Of a stretch of DNA of 64,000 bases, positions 53,394 through 61,843 are shown piece after piece (the stretch's first letter is position 1; each line of letters begins with the position of its first letter). This DNA is from Natronospira proteinivora. Lineage in GTDB: Bacteria > Pseudomonadota > Gammaproteobacteria > Natronospirales > Natronospiraceae. The notes under the pieces were generated by a model. It searched no databases. It saw only the letters and a program-made list of their open reading frames with translations, and was not told the origin of the DNA. The stretch spans positions 124,001 to 188,000 of the forward strand of contig NZ_JALJYF010000002.1 in NCBI RefSeq assembly GCF_024170465.1, written 5' to 3'. The translations under genes and the position numbers were made by a program.

Positions 53394-55268
53394 ATGGAGG
53401 TCAATGCACAAGCGTTTTCTGATACTCAAGCGTTTCACGACGCGATAGATAAGGCCATTGATCCCGCCGGTGGTGTGCGGGTTTCCGGCCTGATTGATGG
53501 ACAGGCGCTGCCCTGTTCCAAAGTTCAGGCATTGGATGTAGTCCATTGCCCGGAGCTGACTTACCTGGATCTGTCCCGCTGTCCGGCGGGACTGCATTTG
53601 TTGATTATTGATTGCCCCAAGTTGCAACTGGTGGTGCTGCCGGATGGTGGTTCGGGGGCAGTGGTGCATCTGGATGCCGGTGATGGGCCGGGGGAGATGC
53701 TGTTTACCGGGCTGCTTGATGGCTTTGATGCCTGTTGGCGAGGGCAGACGGTGGCGCTGGAGCGGCCGCGGGAGGCGTTGCCGCTTGAGGGGCTGCGGAT
53801 TGAGCCGGCGGTTCCCGCTGAGATCGAACCGGATCTTTCCTTGTTGAGTGAGGTTGAGGCAGCGGTGGTGCCGTGCTGGTCAGAGCGGCTGGGTGCTGCG
53901 CTGCCGGATAATCGCCTTCGCCAGTTGGTGATTGCGGATGGGCGTGGGCTGGCGAGCGAGCTTGCGCTTTGCAATCGCGTCGATATGGAATCGCTGCAAA
54001 TCGAAGACGCGGGGTCGCTGACCCGATTGGTGGCCAATGCGCCGGTGAGTCGCTTGACGCTGACCGGGGCGCGGCAACTGGCTGAGGTGAATGCCCGTGG
54101 CCGGCATCTCGCCATTCGCGGCGATGGTGATCTGGATAAGGCCGGTGAGGCCCTGACGATTGAGGGCAACTGGCAGCAATTGCTGCTGGAGGCGATGGCT
54201 GTGACCTCGCTAAGCTGCCGGGATGCCGATGCGCTGGAAGTGGCCGCACTCCCCCATCTGCAGAACCTGGATGTTCATCCTCTGACCCAGGTCTCGCTGG
54301 GCCGGGATGTGGGGCACTTTGCGGATCTGACCGGACAAACCGCACTGCGGGCCTCGGCCCTTTCCGAGTGCCTGGACAAGGCCCTTAAAGGCCATGCCGG
54401 GGCGGCCCGGCTGATTCAGCACTGGGCGGACTCCGATGGTGACTGGAATCGTCTCAAGGTATTGCAGCTTCTGGCGGCCCGCTTGGAAGCCGGTGGCTGT
54501 TCGGCCGATATGGCCTGGAACCTGCGCTGCCTGCTGATGGTGGATAACGATCTGGACCCGGGCGAGGAAGATACCGAGCTGGCGGGCCTGGATGATCGTG
54601 CCCGGGTGCTCAAGCAGGCAGGCAATCGCTGGGTGTGGTCCTTCCCGTCTGATCAGTACCGGGAAGGCTGGCTGGCGGATCTGAGCATTTATCTTCATTG
54701 CCGTCACCTGCCGGCGGCCCGGCGCTTTGAGCAGTTGCTGGCGAACACGCTGGTCCCGCGCCATCTGGCAACGCTGGCCGAATGGCTGATGCAGCACGAT
54801 GAGGACCCGGCTGGATTGCGAGTGATCCTGGAGCGGTCGCTGGTGCGTCTGATTCGCGGGCACCGCCAGCATGGCTGGAGCGAGTCATCCTGGAGCCCGA
54901 GCTGGAACATCCCGGGTGTGGGGCGCGATTCGCGCTGGCGGGGCCTGCCCTGGCAGTTCCGGGACAGTGTGAGTGAGGACTATCGCCTGCTGGTTCAGGC
55001 CGCTATCCGCCTGGGCAATGGCCGCATGGCCGAGGCCTTGGCCCGGCTGGGTGGCTGGCTGCCGGACCATGCGCTGGCCCTGCGCATGCTTAGGGCCCTG
55101 GCCAGCCACGGCCAGGACAAGGCCCGGGCCCGGCTGCTGCGCCTGGCCAAGACCACACCAACCCTCAAAGACCACGAACGGGCGGAATGGATTCAGGCCG
55201 CCCTGCGCCCGCCGCAATCCCGGCTTTTCTCAACTGAGGAGCAGTGGCAGCAAGCCCTGCCCGTATGA
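53394..55268 (+). CDS. LRR-like protein of MoxR/VWA operon
   Basis: 624 aa. The N-terminal half has short, irregular repeats of leucine-rich type (VVHCPELTYLDLSRCP, LIIDCPKLQLVVLP, SLQIEDAGSLTRLVANAP, HLQNLDVHPL). The second half (from about 310) is helical with repeats like CLLMVDNDLDP. No enzymatic motif is seen. Proteins of this kind precede MoxR-ATPase/VWA pairs and probably bind a target or substrate for them. The ATG follows GGAGG. The 3' end lies 41 bases before the MoxR start. Confidence 0.7.
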   Translation: MEVNAQAFSDTQAFHDAIDKAIDPAGGVRVSGLIDGQALPCSKVQALDVVHCPELTYLDLSRCPAGLHLLIIDCPKLQLVVLPDGGSGAVVHLDAGDGPGEMLFTGLLDGFDACWRGQTVALERPREALPLEGLRIEPAVPAEIEPDLSLLSEVEAAVVPCWSERLGAALPDNRLRQLVIADGRGLASELALCNRVDMESLQIEDAGSLTRLVANAPVSRLTLTGARQLAEVNARGRHLAIRGDGDLDKAGEALTIEGNWQQLLLEAMAVTSLSCRDADALEVAALPHLQNLDVHPLTQVSLGRDVGHFADLTGQTALRASALSECLDKALKGHAGAARLIQHWADSDGDWNRLKVLQLLAARLEAGGCSADMAWNLRCLLMVDNDLDPGEEDTELAGLDDRARVLKQAGNRWVWSFPSDQYREGWLADLSIYLHCRHLPAARRFEQLLANTLVPRHLATLAEWLMQHDEDPAGLRVILERSLVRLIRGHRQHGWSESSWSPSWNIPGVGRDSRWRGLPWQFRDSVSEDYRLLVQAAIRLGNGRMAEALARLGGWLPDHALALRMLRALASHGQDKARARLLRLAKTTPTLKDHERAEWIQAALRPPQSRLFSTEEQWQQALPV

Positions 55269-55309
55269 ACCCGAGCGGCGGATTATCGAATCAACCAGGA
55301 GACACAGCC

Positions 55310-56488
55310 ATGACACAGCTATCCACCCTGCCCCGGCGGCCGCGTCGGCGCAACGAAGAAGACAGTTTTGACATGAACCCGGGCCATACCGTGGGCCCGG
55401 CCGTGGTGAGTCAGGTGATTGATCACCAGCTCAAGACGCTTTGGGCCCGGCCAGAAGCGGCGGGCTCAGTTCCACCCACCATGCTTTGGGGTCCGCCCGG
55501 CGTGGGCAAGAGCAGCCTGGTGCGCGAGGCCTGCGAGCGCCACGGCATCGGCTTTATTGATATCCGCCTCTCACAGCGTGATCCGGTGGATATCCGCGGC
55601 CTGCCGGTGCCCCGGGATGGCGTGGTGGACTGGCTGCTGTCTTCGGACTGGCCAAGGGACAAAGATTCCCGGGGGATTATTCTGTTTGATGAACTGACCG
55701 CGGCTGACCGGGCGCTGCAGGTGGCGGTGTATGAAATCCTGCTGGACCGCCGCCTGGGCTCGCTCTATGAACTGCCCAGCGGCTGGTACCTGATGGGTGC
55801 CGGCAACCGGGGCGAGGACCGGGCCGTGGCCACCGGCTTTTCCAGTGCCCTGGCCAACCGTTTCCTGCACCTGGAACTGGCCGCCCGCCTGGACGACTGG
55901 CTGCGCTGGGCCCAGGCGGCGGGGATTCACCCGACGGTGACGGGCTTTCTGCGGTACCGCCCCGATGCCCTGCATGACATGAAGGGAGACCTGGAGCGGG
56001 GCTGGCCCAGCCCGCGAAGCTGGGAACGGGTGAGTGAACTGCTGCACGGCGCAAAAGGCCTGCCGACAGAAGCCGAGACCGCCATGATTCACGGCCTGAT
56101 CGGGCCGGGGACGGGCCGGGAGTTTGTCGCCTTCCGCCGGGTGGCGGATGAGCTGCCGGATGTGGAAGCCATGCTGGATGGTGAGATCGACGTCACCCTG
56201 CCCCAGGGGGCTGACCGGGTTTATGCCTTTTGTGCCTCGGTACTCCATCACCTGTGGCGGGGTGGCCAGACTGACACGCGTCTGGACGGCTTTTTCCGGA
56301 TCAATGAAGCCCTGGGCAGTGATTTCGCCACCCTGCTGCTCATGGATGCCATCAGCCACCCGGACCGCGAGGAAGCCGACCGCCGTACGGAAAAACTCAT
56401 GGGCCATCCGCAGTTTGAGGCCTGGACCCGCCAGCACGGCCAACCCTTTGAAGCCGATGCAACGGGTAGCCTGGAGGGTTGGCAATGA
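55310..56488 (+). CDS. MoxR-family AAA+ ATPase
   Basis: 392 aa from ATG 55310 (AGGAGA upstream); the frame extends to 55244 in the preceding gene. It has Walker A LWGPPGVGKSSLVREA, Walker B GIILFDELTAADRALQVAVYEILLDRR, sensor 1-like GAGNRGEDRAVATG and ALANRFLHLEL. This is the MoxR-type AAA plan, acting as a chaperone for partner VWA proteins. Its stop overlaps the DUF2201 start by four bases (ATGA), so the two are coupled. Confidence 0.88.
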   Translation: MTQLSTLPRRPRRRNEEDSFDMNPGHTVGPAVVSQVIDHQLKTLWARPEAAGSVPPTMLWGPPGVGKSSLVREACERHGIGFIDIRLSQRDPVDIRGLPVPRDGVVDWLLSSDWPRDKDSRGIILFDELTAADRALQVAVYEILLDRRLGSLYELPSGWYLMGAGNRGEDRAVATGFSSALANRFLHLELAARLDDWLRWAQAAGIHPTVTGFLRYRPDALHDMKGDLERGWPSPRSWERVSELLHGAKGLPTEAETAMIHGLIGPGTGREFVAFRRVADELPDVEAMLDGEIDVTLPQGADRVYAFCASVLHHLWRGGQTDTRLDGFFRINEALGSDFATLLLMDAISHPDREEADRRTEKLMGHPQFEAWTRQHGQPFEADATGSLEGWQ

Positions 56489-57657
56489 GCGCGGCCCTGT
56501 CGCAGACGGAACAGCACCGCAAGGCCGAGGCCCTGGCCCGTTGGCAGTCGGACCGGGCCTGGCTGCTCACGGCCCAGCCCTTCATTGCCCGTCTGGCCAT
56601 GCGTCTGGACCTGGTGCCGGTGATTGATGATCGGGTACCCACGGCCTGCACGGATGGTCGGCATGCCTTCGTCAATGCCGAGTGGTTGCTGAGTCTATCT
56701 CCCAATGACCGACGATTCGTGCTCGCCCACGAAGTCTGGCATTGCGTACTCGGCCACCTGCGCCGCGCGGGGCATCGCCAGGCACGGCTGTGGAACCTGG
56801 CGGTGGACCACGAAGTGAACACGCTGTTGATGCAGGACGGGCTCAAGGCCCCAGAGGGAGCCGTGCATTACCCGGAGAAGGCCGGCTGTTCGGCCGAGGT
56901 GGTATATCAATGGTTGCTGGACAATCCGCCGGATGAAGGCGATCAGCCGCTGGATGGTCACGGCTGCCCATTGGGCCAGCCTGGCCCGAAGGCCCGCATG
57001 GATCCGGATTACCGGCCCGTTACCCCGGATGCGGCACTGGAAGAAGCCTGGCAGCAGGGGGTGATTGATGCGGCGGCCCAGGAACCGGGCAGTGTGCCGA
57101 AGCGCCTGCACCGCTGGATCAACAGCCTTGCTGAAAGCCGCGTCCCCTGGCAGACGCTGTTGCGGCGCTTCATCACCCGCAGCTTCGATCGCCAGTTCCG
57201 CTGGACGCCCCCCAACCGGCGTTTTTTGAGCCAGGGGCTGTACCTGCCGGGCCAACGTGGCGAGCGCCTGGATATTGCGGTGGCGATTGATACCAGCGGC
57301 AGCACCGATCGCATCCTGCCCCAGTTCGTGGCGGAGTTGCGCGCCATCCTGCATGGCTTCGGCCGCTATCGGATCACCATTCTGCTATGCGATGCCGACA
57401 TCCATGCCCACTGGGAACTTGAAGATGGCGATCCCCTACCCGAGCTGGACACGATTAGTGGGGGCGGGGGCACGGATTTCCATCCCGTTTTCCAGGCCCT
57501 TTCCCAGACCCCGCCCCAGGCCCTGATTTACCTCACCGATGGTTTCGGGCCCGCACCGGACGAAGGCCCGCCCTGGCCAACGCTCTGGGTCACTGACCAA
57601 CGCGGGCGCAAGCCGGCCAACTGGGGCGAGTGGGTGCAGATCGACAAGGGAACTTGA
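56485..57657 (+). CDS. DUF2201-type protein: metallopeptidase-like domain plus VWA-like domain
   Basis: 390 aa. The first half carries the HEXXH motif FVLAHEVWHCVLGHL, then RLWNLAVDHEVN, as in DUF2201 putative metallopeptidases. The second half is VWA-like with a MIDAS DTSGSTD, IYLTDGFGP near the end and GGGGTDFHPVF between. These are often MoxR partners, the ATPase remodelling the VWA protein. Start ATG 56485 follows GGAGGG. It is last of the three-gene operon. Peptidase activity is inferred. Confidence 0.85.
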   Translation: MSAALSQTEQHRKAEALARWQSDRAWLLTAQPFIARLAMRLDLVPVIDDRVPTACTDGRHAFVNAEWLLSLSPNDRRFVLAHEVWHCVLGHLRRAGHRQARLWNLAVDHEVNTLLMQDGLKAPEGAVHYPEKAGCSAEVVYQWLLDNPPDEGDQPLDGHGCPLGQPGPKARMDPDYRPVTPDAALEEAWQQGVIDAAAQEPGSVPKRLHRWINSLAESRVPWQTLLRRFITRSFDRQFRWTPPNRRFLSQGLYLPGQRGERLDIAVAIDTSGSTDRILPQFVAELRAILHGFGRYRITILLCDADIHAHWELEDGDPLPELDTISGGGGTDFHPVFQALSQTPPQALIYLTDGFGPAPDEGPPWPTLWVTDQRGRKPANWGEWVQIDKGT

Positions 57658-57715
57658 CTACATTCTGACTGCAACCGCGGGAATGACAGCGGGCAATCTG
57701 GGCGATACGAAACAC

Positions 57716-57744
57716 TTGACTCCCATTTTGGGAGCATCTATATT
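57716..57744 (+). promoter_or_regulatory. Promoter and operator of higBA
   Basis: TTGACT (57716-57721), 17-base spacer and TATATT (57739-57744) form a strong sigma70 promoter about 30 bases before higB. An inverted repeat CTCCC-ATTTT-GGGAG (57720-57734) sits inside the spacer and is the likely HigA operator. Confidence 0.8.
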
Positions 57745-57773
57745 GAAGCCATACGCAGCCAAGGAGAGGGATT

Positions 57774-58067
57774 GTGCGTGTCATTGCAAAACGCACTCTG
57801 CGGGAATTCTGGGAGAAACACCCGGATGCGGCCGAGCCATTGAAAGCATGGCACAGTGAAGTAGAGCATGCCGCCTGGAAGACGCCCCAGGACATCAAAA
57901 ATCGCTATGGATCAGCGAGTTTCGTCGGAAACAATCGGGTGGTATTCAATATTGGAGGCAATAAATACCGGCTGGTGGTCCGTGTTCGCTACGACCTAGG
58001 GATTGTCTTCGTGCGGTTTATCGGTACGCATGCCGAGTATGACCGAATCAATGTGGAGACGGTGTGA
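57774..58067 (+). CDS. higB: HigB-type mRNA interferase toxin
   Basis: 97 aa. RVIAKRTLREFWEKHPDAAEPLKAWHSEVE, VVFNIGGNKYRLVVRVRYD and FVRFIGTHAEYDRI are typical of the HigB branch of RelE toxins, which cut ribosome-bound mRNA. It starts at GTG after AAGGAGAG, and its stop overlaps the start of the antitoxin gene by four bases. This toxin-first order is characteristic of higBA. Confidence 0.92.
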   Translation: MRVIAKRTLREFWEKHPDAAEPLKAWHSEVEHAAWKTPQDIKNRYGSASFVGNNRVVFNIGGNKYRLVVRVRYDLGIVFVRFIGTHAEYDRINVETV

Positions 58068-58435
58068 TGGATATTCGCCCCATTCATAATGAACAGGATT
58101 ACGAGGCCGCACTGGCACGTATCAATGCCTTGATGGAGGCGGAACCAGGTTCCGAGGCCTCTGACGAGCTGGATATCCTATCGACGCTGGTAGAAGCCTA
58201 TGAGGCTGAACACCACTCCATTGAGGCACCGGACCCAGTGGCCGCGATTAAATTCCGGATGGAACAAGCGGGACTCAGCCGCAAGGATCTTGAGCCTTAC
58301 CTTGGCCACAGTGGCCGCGTGGCCGAGGTGCTGAACTACAAGCGGGGACTTTCCTTGCAGATGATCCGCCGCCTGCACTCCGGTCTTGGCATCCCCCTTG
58401 AAAGTTTAATCCAGCCCTTCGACAAGGCCTCCTGA
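58064..58435 (+). CDS. higA: HigA-type antitoxin (HTH)
   Basis: 123 aa. The C-terminal helix-turn-helix PDPVAAIKFRMEQAGLSRKDLEPYLGHSGRVAEVLNYKRGLSLQMIRRLH matches HigA/Xre antitoxins; the N-terminal DYEAALARINALME helices bind the toxin. It should neutralise HigB and repress the higBA promoter through the inverted repeat at 57720-57734. The ATG-ATG start overlaps the toxin stop. Confidence 0.92.
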   Translation: MMDIRPIHNEQDYEAALARINALMEAEPGSEASDELDILSTLVEAYEAEHHSIEAPDPVAAIKFRMEQAGLSRKDLEPYLGHSGRVAEVLNYKRGLSLQMIRRLHSGLGIPLESLIQPFDKAS

Positions 58436-58464
58436 CACATCCCGTCCACACCCCTTCAGAAAGG

Positions 58465-58623
58465 TCAGAATCGGCGGAAGAGCTTGCCCAGGCCGCGGCC
58501 AGCCACCCGGCCGGCGGCACGACGGCCGATGCGGCGCCCGACACGGCCCCGTTTCACCGCATTCACGTCACCCAGAACACGGGCGAGCCAATAGAGCAAA
58601 CCACGGGTTCGGTTGATGGACAT
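58465..58623 (-). CDS. Small very basic protein (52 aa) downstream of ADP-ribosylglycohydrolase
   Basis: Short protein beginning MSINRTRGLLYWLARVLGDV, then an Arg/Lys/Gly-rich tail (RVGRRIGRRAAGRVAGRG) ending FRRF. A hydrophobic amphipathic N-terminal part and polybasic tail suggest nucleic-acid or membrane binding. I believe similar small proteins occur in other gammaproteobacteria. The ATG follows GGGAGG, and the gene starts two bases after the upstream stop, so it is co-transcribed with the ADP-ribosylglycohydrolase gene. Confidence 0.65.
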   Translation of the reverse strand: MSINRTRGLLYWLARVLGDVNAVKRGRVGRRIGRRAAGRVAGRGLGKLFRRF

Positions 58624-58625
58624 GC

Positions 58626-59450
58626 TTACCTCCCTGGCATGAAATCTTGGCGGGCCGACATGCCCTCCGGGATCCGGGTGGGCCCTGGATATTGGGCATG
58701 GAATGAGCGTATCACGCTGCGCATGGTGTCTGGCAGTCGGGCCCAGCTGGCTTGGGCAATAGACTCGGGCACACCGTCAAAATAGGCCTCCGCAATGGCG
58801 CCCACGATGGCCGCAATGGTGTCGCTGTCACCGCCGATGGAGACCGCCTTGCGAATGGCGTCTTCGAAGTCTTCTGACTGAAGGAAACAGGCAATGGCCT
58901 GAGGCACCGATCCCTGGCAGGACACATCAAAAGTGTAATGGGCCCGAAGCTCGGTCAGGTCATGATCCAGCTGGTATTCGCAAACATCCTCAATCGCATT
59001 TTGAATACGGGCTTGGGATTCACCCTGCCGTGCCAAGAAGATGGCCAGGGCTACTGCCTGGGCGCCCTTGATCCCTTCGGGATGATTATGGGTCACCGCT
59101 GCCGACTGCTCGGCAAGCGCCAGCGCCTCCATCTCATCGGCAGCGGCCCAGCCGGCAGGACTGACCCGCATGGCGGAGCCGTTACCCCAGCTGTTATAGG
59201 GGGCGGATCCGCCGGATCGCGCCCAATTGTGAAAGGAACCGCCGTAGCTGCAATGAGGAAATCGCATGTACCAACCCTGAAGGCTGCGATTGAAAGCACG
59301 ACCTTCAAGAATGGCCTCGGCCACCGCAACGGTGAGAACGGTATCGTCGGTGAAATCCGCAGCCGCCGGAAACAGTTCGAATTCCGTGTGGCGAATATTG
59401 TTGAATTCATGGGGCGAGCCGATGATGTCGCCTGCAATTGCGCCCAGCAT
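58626..59450 (-). CDS. ADP-ribosylglycohydrolase
   Basis: 274-aa ARH/DraG-family enzyme that removes ADP-ribose from a modified target. It begins MLGAIAGDIIGSPHEF, has the metal/ADP-ribose motif FTDDTVLTVAVAEA (33-36 TDDT) and the C-terminal IGGDSDTIAAIVGAIAEA with the two aspartates. All expected metal ligands are seen. The ATG follows GAGAGGAG. It is divergent from the WYL regulator across the 17-bp operator. No matching ADP-ribosyltransferase is obvious in the window, so the substrate is unknown; a protein or DNA modified by host or phage is possible. Confidence 0.92.
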   Translation of the reverse strand: MLGAIAGDIIGSPHEFNNIRHTEFELFPAAADFTDDTVLTVAVAEAILEGRAFNRSLQGWYMRFPHCSYGGSFHNWARSGGSAPYNSWGNGSAMRVSPAGWAAADEMEALALAEQSAAVTHNHPEGIKGAQAVALAIFLARQGESQARIQNAIEDVCEYQLDHDLTELRAHYTFDVSCQGSVPQAIACFLQSEDFEDAIRKAVSIGGDSDTIAAIVGAIAEAYFDGVPESIAQASWARLPDTMRSVIRSFHAQYPGPTRIPEGMSARQDFMPGR

Positions 59451-59493
59451 AAGAACTCCTCTCTTGTTACCCTCTCCTATTATCCGGTTATTT

Positions 59494-59510
59494 GCGACAC
59501 TGACTGTCGC
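59494..59510. promoter_or_regulatory. 17-bp operator-like inverted repeat, copy 7
   Basis: GCGACA-CTGAC-TGTCGC with perfect arms, in the divergent region between the ADP-ribosylglycohydrolase (start 59450) and the WYL regulator (start 59600). This location is expected of an autoregulatory operator and ties the repeat family to that regulator. Confidence 0.85.
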
Positions 59511-59599
59511 GGGTAATGCAGAGGATGGTGGTCCGGTTGGTCGACCGACAATCCAGCCGCCATCCCTACTGAGCTACCACCTGAAAGGAGTCGGGCTCC

Positions 59600-60598
59600 A
59601 TGGCTGAAACCACCGTCCGTTATGTCCGCATGCTGGAACTCGTTCCCGGCTGGCCCCGCAAGTCCTCGGCGCAAGAGATCCTGGACCGACTGGAATCTGA
59701 AGGCCTAACCACCAGCTTGAGGACGGTCCAGCGGGACCTGGAAAAATTATCCGGCTATTTCCCGCTAACCCATGATGAGGGTACGCCCAGGGGCTGGCAG
59801 TGGGCACAGGGCGCGCAGGGGATTGAGCTGCCCGCCATGAGTCCGGCCACGGCCCTGTCCTTTTTGATGCTCAATGAATTCTCGCGGCCGCTGCTCCCCA
59901 ATAATATCCGGGCCTTTCTGGACCAGCACCTGGACCGGGCGCGGGGCATTCTTACAGAGATCAATGACCAGAACCCCGGTTTAAGCGAATGGTCCGATCT
60001 GGTGACCGTGGCACCCAGGAGCCAACCCCTGATTCCACCCACCGGTGATGAGGATACGGTGCGAACCGCCTACGACGCCCTGCTCTACCGCAAGCGTTTC
60101 GAAGCCAGCTATCACTCCGCCTCACGGGACAAGCGCCAGCAGTTCACCATCAATCCTCTGGGGGTGGTGCTACGGGACAATATCCTTTATCTCATCTGCA
60201 CCCTGTTTGAGTACGAGGATATCCGCATCCTCGCCATGCATCGCCTGGAGAAGGCGTCCCTCACCGAGGAAGACGCCTGGTGGCCGGCGGGTTTCGATCT
60301 GAAGGATTACGTGGCCTCGGGGGCACCGGACATTCTCGCCGGCCCGGAGATCCGGCTGGTGGCGGATTTCAATCGCGAAGCCGCCCGGCACCTGGAAGAA
60401 ACGCCACTCAGCAAAGACCAGACGTTGGAAGCAATAGATCAAGAGGAGACCCGGGTCACGGCCACCGTCCAGAACACCAAGCAACTCCGCTGGTGGTTAA
60501 TGGGCTTTGGCCCCGCGGTGGAGGTGATCGAACCCAAGGACTTGCGCGAGGAAATGGCGGCCAATGCCCGTGCCTTGCTGGAACGGTATCAAGACTGA
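59600..60598 (+). CDS. HTH-WYL domain transcriptional regulator
   Basis: 332 aa. An N-terminal winged helix-turn-helix (VRYVRMLELVPGW, SAQEILDRLESEGLTTSLRTVQRDLEKLS) is followed by a WYL domain (about 145-240: ASYHSASRDKRQQFTINPLGVVLRDNILYLICTLFEYEDIRILAMHRLEKA). WYL proteins respond to nucleic-acid or other ligands and control defence and repair genes. The ATG follows AAAGGAG. It is divergent from the ADP-ribosylglycohydrolase gene and probably binds the site at 59494-59510 and its six relatives; whether as repressor or activator is not known. Confidence 0.92.
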   Translation: MAETTVRYVRMLELVPGWPRKSSAQEILDRLESEGLTTSLRTVQRDLEKLSGYFPLTHDEGTPRGWQWAQGAQGIELPAMSPATALSFLMLNEFSRPLLPNNIRAFLDQHLDRARGILTEINDQNPGLSEWSDLVTVAPRSQPLIPPTGDEDTVRTAYDALLYRKRFEASYHSASRDKRQQFTINPLGVVLRDNILYLICTLFEYEDIRILAMHRLEKASLTEEDAWWPAGFDLKDYVASGAPDILAGPEIRLVADFNREAARHLEETPLSKDQTLEAIDQEETRVTATVQNTKQLRWWLMGFGPAVEVIEPKDLREEMAANARALLERYQD

Positions 60599-60636
60599 TC
60601 TGGTGACACATCCCCTCTCATGAATACGAGGGAATC

Positions 60637-60650
60637 GCGGTTGAAACCGC
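60637..60650. repeat. REP-like palindromic hairpin
   Basis: GCGGTTGAAACCGC preceded by GGAATC and followed by TCCTACAAG. This resembles the extragenic palindromic (REP) sequences of pseudomonads and relatives. Only one copy was noticed in this window. It lies downstream of the WYL gene in a ~200-base intergenic region with no other feature. Confidence 0.55.
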
Positions 60651-60806
60651 TCCTACAAGGGGCCGCGACCCAGCCTTCTTGCGTAGGCTTGCTTAGTCGG
60701 TAACCAGGCCGTGGCGTTCGTGCCACTCCATCCCAAGCATTGCAGCACTGTGACTCAGCAGGCACGATAGACTTTTCGGGGAGCCATTGGGGAGGCCGAC
60801 TCGCGT

Positions 60807-61826
60807 ATGGAGCGACTGAGTGAAGGCCCGGTTTATGAACGGTGTCTGGCGGCTTTGGATGAGCACATCCGGCGCTATTTCGTGGAGCGGGACATCCAGG
60901 CCACCCTGGCCCAGTACCATGATAATGCCGTAGGCCTGGGCACCGGGCGGGGTGAGACCGCCATGGATCCCGCCAGCCTCCGGGAGATCGTACGCAATGA
61001 TCTTGGTGGTTACACCAGCTCGGTGGAGCTGGACATCAAGACCCGGGCATTTTATCAGGTGACCCCGGAGGTGGTGATTTCCCAGATGTTGCTGGACTTC
61101 AGCATCACCAACAATACCCATCGCATGACCCTTCGGGAATCCCGACACAATCTGGTCTGGCACTTGCCGGCTGAAGGCGACCCCCGGATCTGCCATGTCC
61201 ATGTTTCCTTCCCCACCGATCTGCACGGTGAAGAGGAACCCTACCCCCTCAAGGAGTTGGAAGAGGTCTCCCAGGTGGTGGACGAACTGATCCACAACCG
61301 CACCCAATCCCTGACCGAATCCTACCGACGCCTCGAGCAGATGGTGGTCAGAGACCGCCTCACCGGCATGTATAACCGGGTAAGGATTGATGAGGTGCTG
61401 GAACAGGAAGTGGTTCGTGCCAGTCGTTATCAGCGGCATTTCTCGGTGATCTTTCTGGATCTGGACCACTTCAAGCAGATCAACGACAACCACGGCCACT
61501 TGGTTGGCGATAAGATTCTCAAATCCTTGGCCAAGCACATCCAGGGTAATATTCGCGAGACCGATACCGCAGCCCGATGGGGCGGTGAGGAATTTCTGAT
61601 AGTACTGCCCGAAACAGAACTTTCAGAAGCCGTACAAGTGGCGGAGAAATTACGCCAAGCCTTTGAGGTCCGGCCTTTTCAGCTCGACGGCTACGAGATT
61701 CCCGTCACCCTGAGCATGGGCGTGGCCTGCTGCCAGGACGGGGACAATATCGAGGCCATTCTGACCCGCGCCGACAAAGCCCTGTACCGGGCCAAGGCCA
61801 ATGGCCGCAACCGAACCGAAAGTTAA
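60807..61826 (+). CDS. SnoaL-like/GGDEF diguanylate cyclase
   Basis: 339 aa. The N-terminal ~130 residues (RYFVERDIQATLAQYHDNAVGLGTG, then YQVTPEVVISQMLLDFSIT) look like a SnoaL/NTF2-like sensory fold. The C-terminal GGDEF domain has RDRLTGMYNRVRIDEVL, LDLDHFKQINDNHGHLVGD and the intact AARWGGEEFLIVLPE, so it should make c-di-GMP. No transmembrane segment is apparent, so it is soluble. The ATG at 60807 lacks a strong ribosome binding site. Confidence 0.88.
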   Translation: MERLSEGPVYERCLAALDEHIRRYFVERDIQATLAQYHDNAVGLGTGRGETAMDPASLREIVRNDLGGYTSSVELDIKTRAFYQVTPEVVISQMLLDFSITNNTHRMTLRESRHNLVWHLPAEGDPRICHVHVSFPTDLHGEEEPYPLKELEEVSQVVDELIHNRTQSLTESYRRLEQMVVRDRLTGMYNRVRIDEVLEQEVVRASRYQRHFSVIFLDLDHFKQINDNHGHLVGDKILKSLAKHIQGNIRETDTAARWGGEEFLIVLPETELSEAVQVAEKLRQAFEVRPFQLDGYEIPVTLSMGVACCQDGDNIEAILTRADKALYRAKANGRNRTES

Positions 61827-61843
61827 TCAAAGAACATTCCAAT

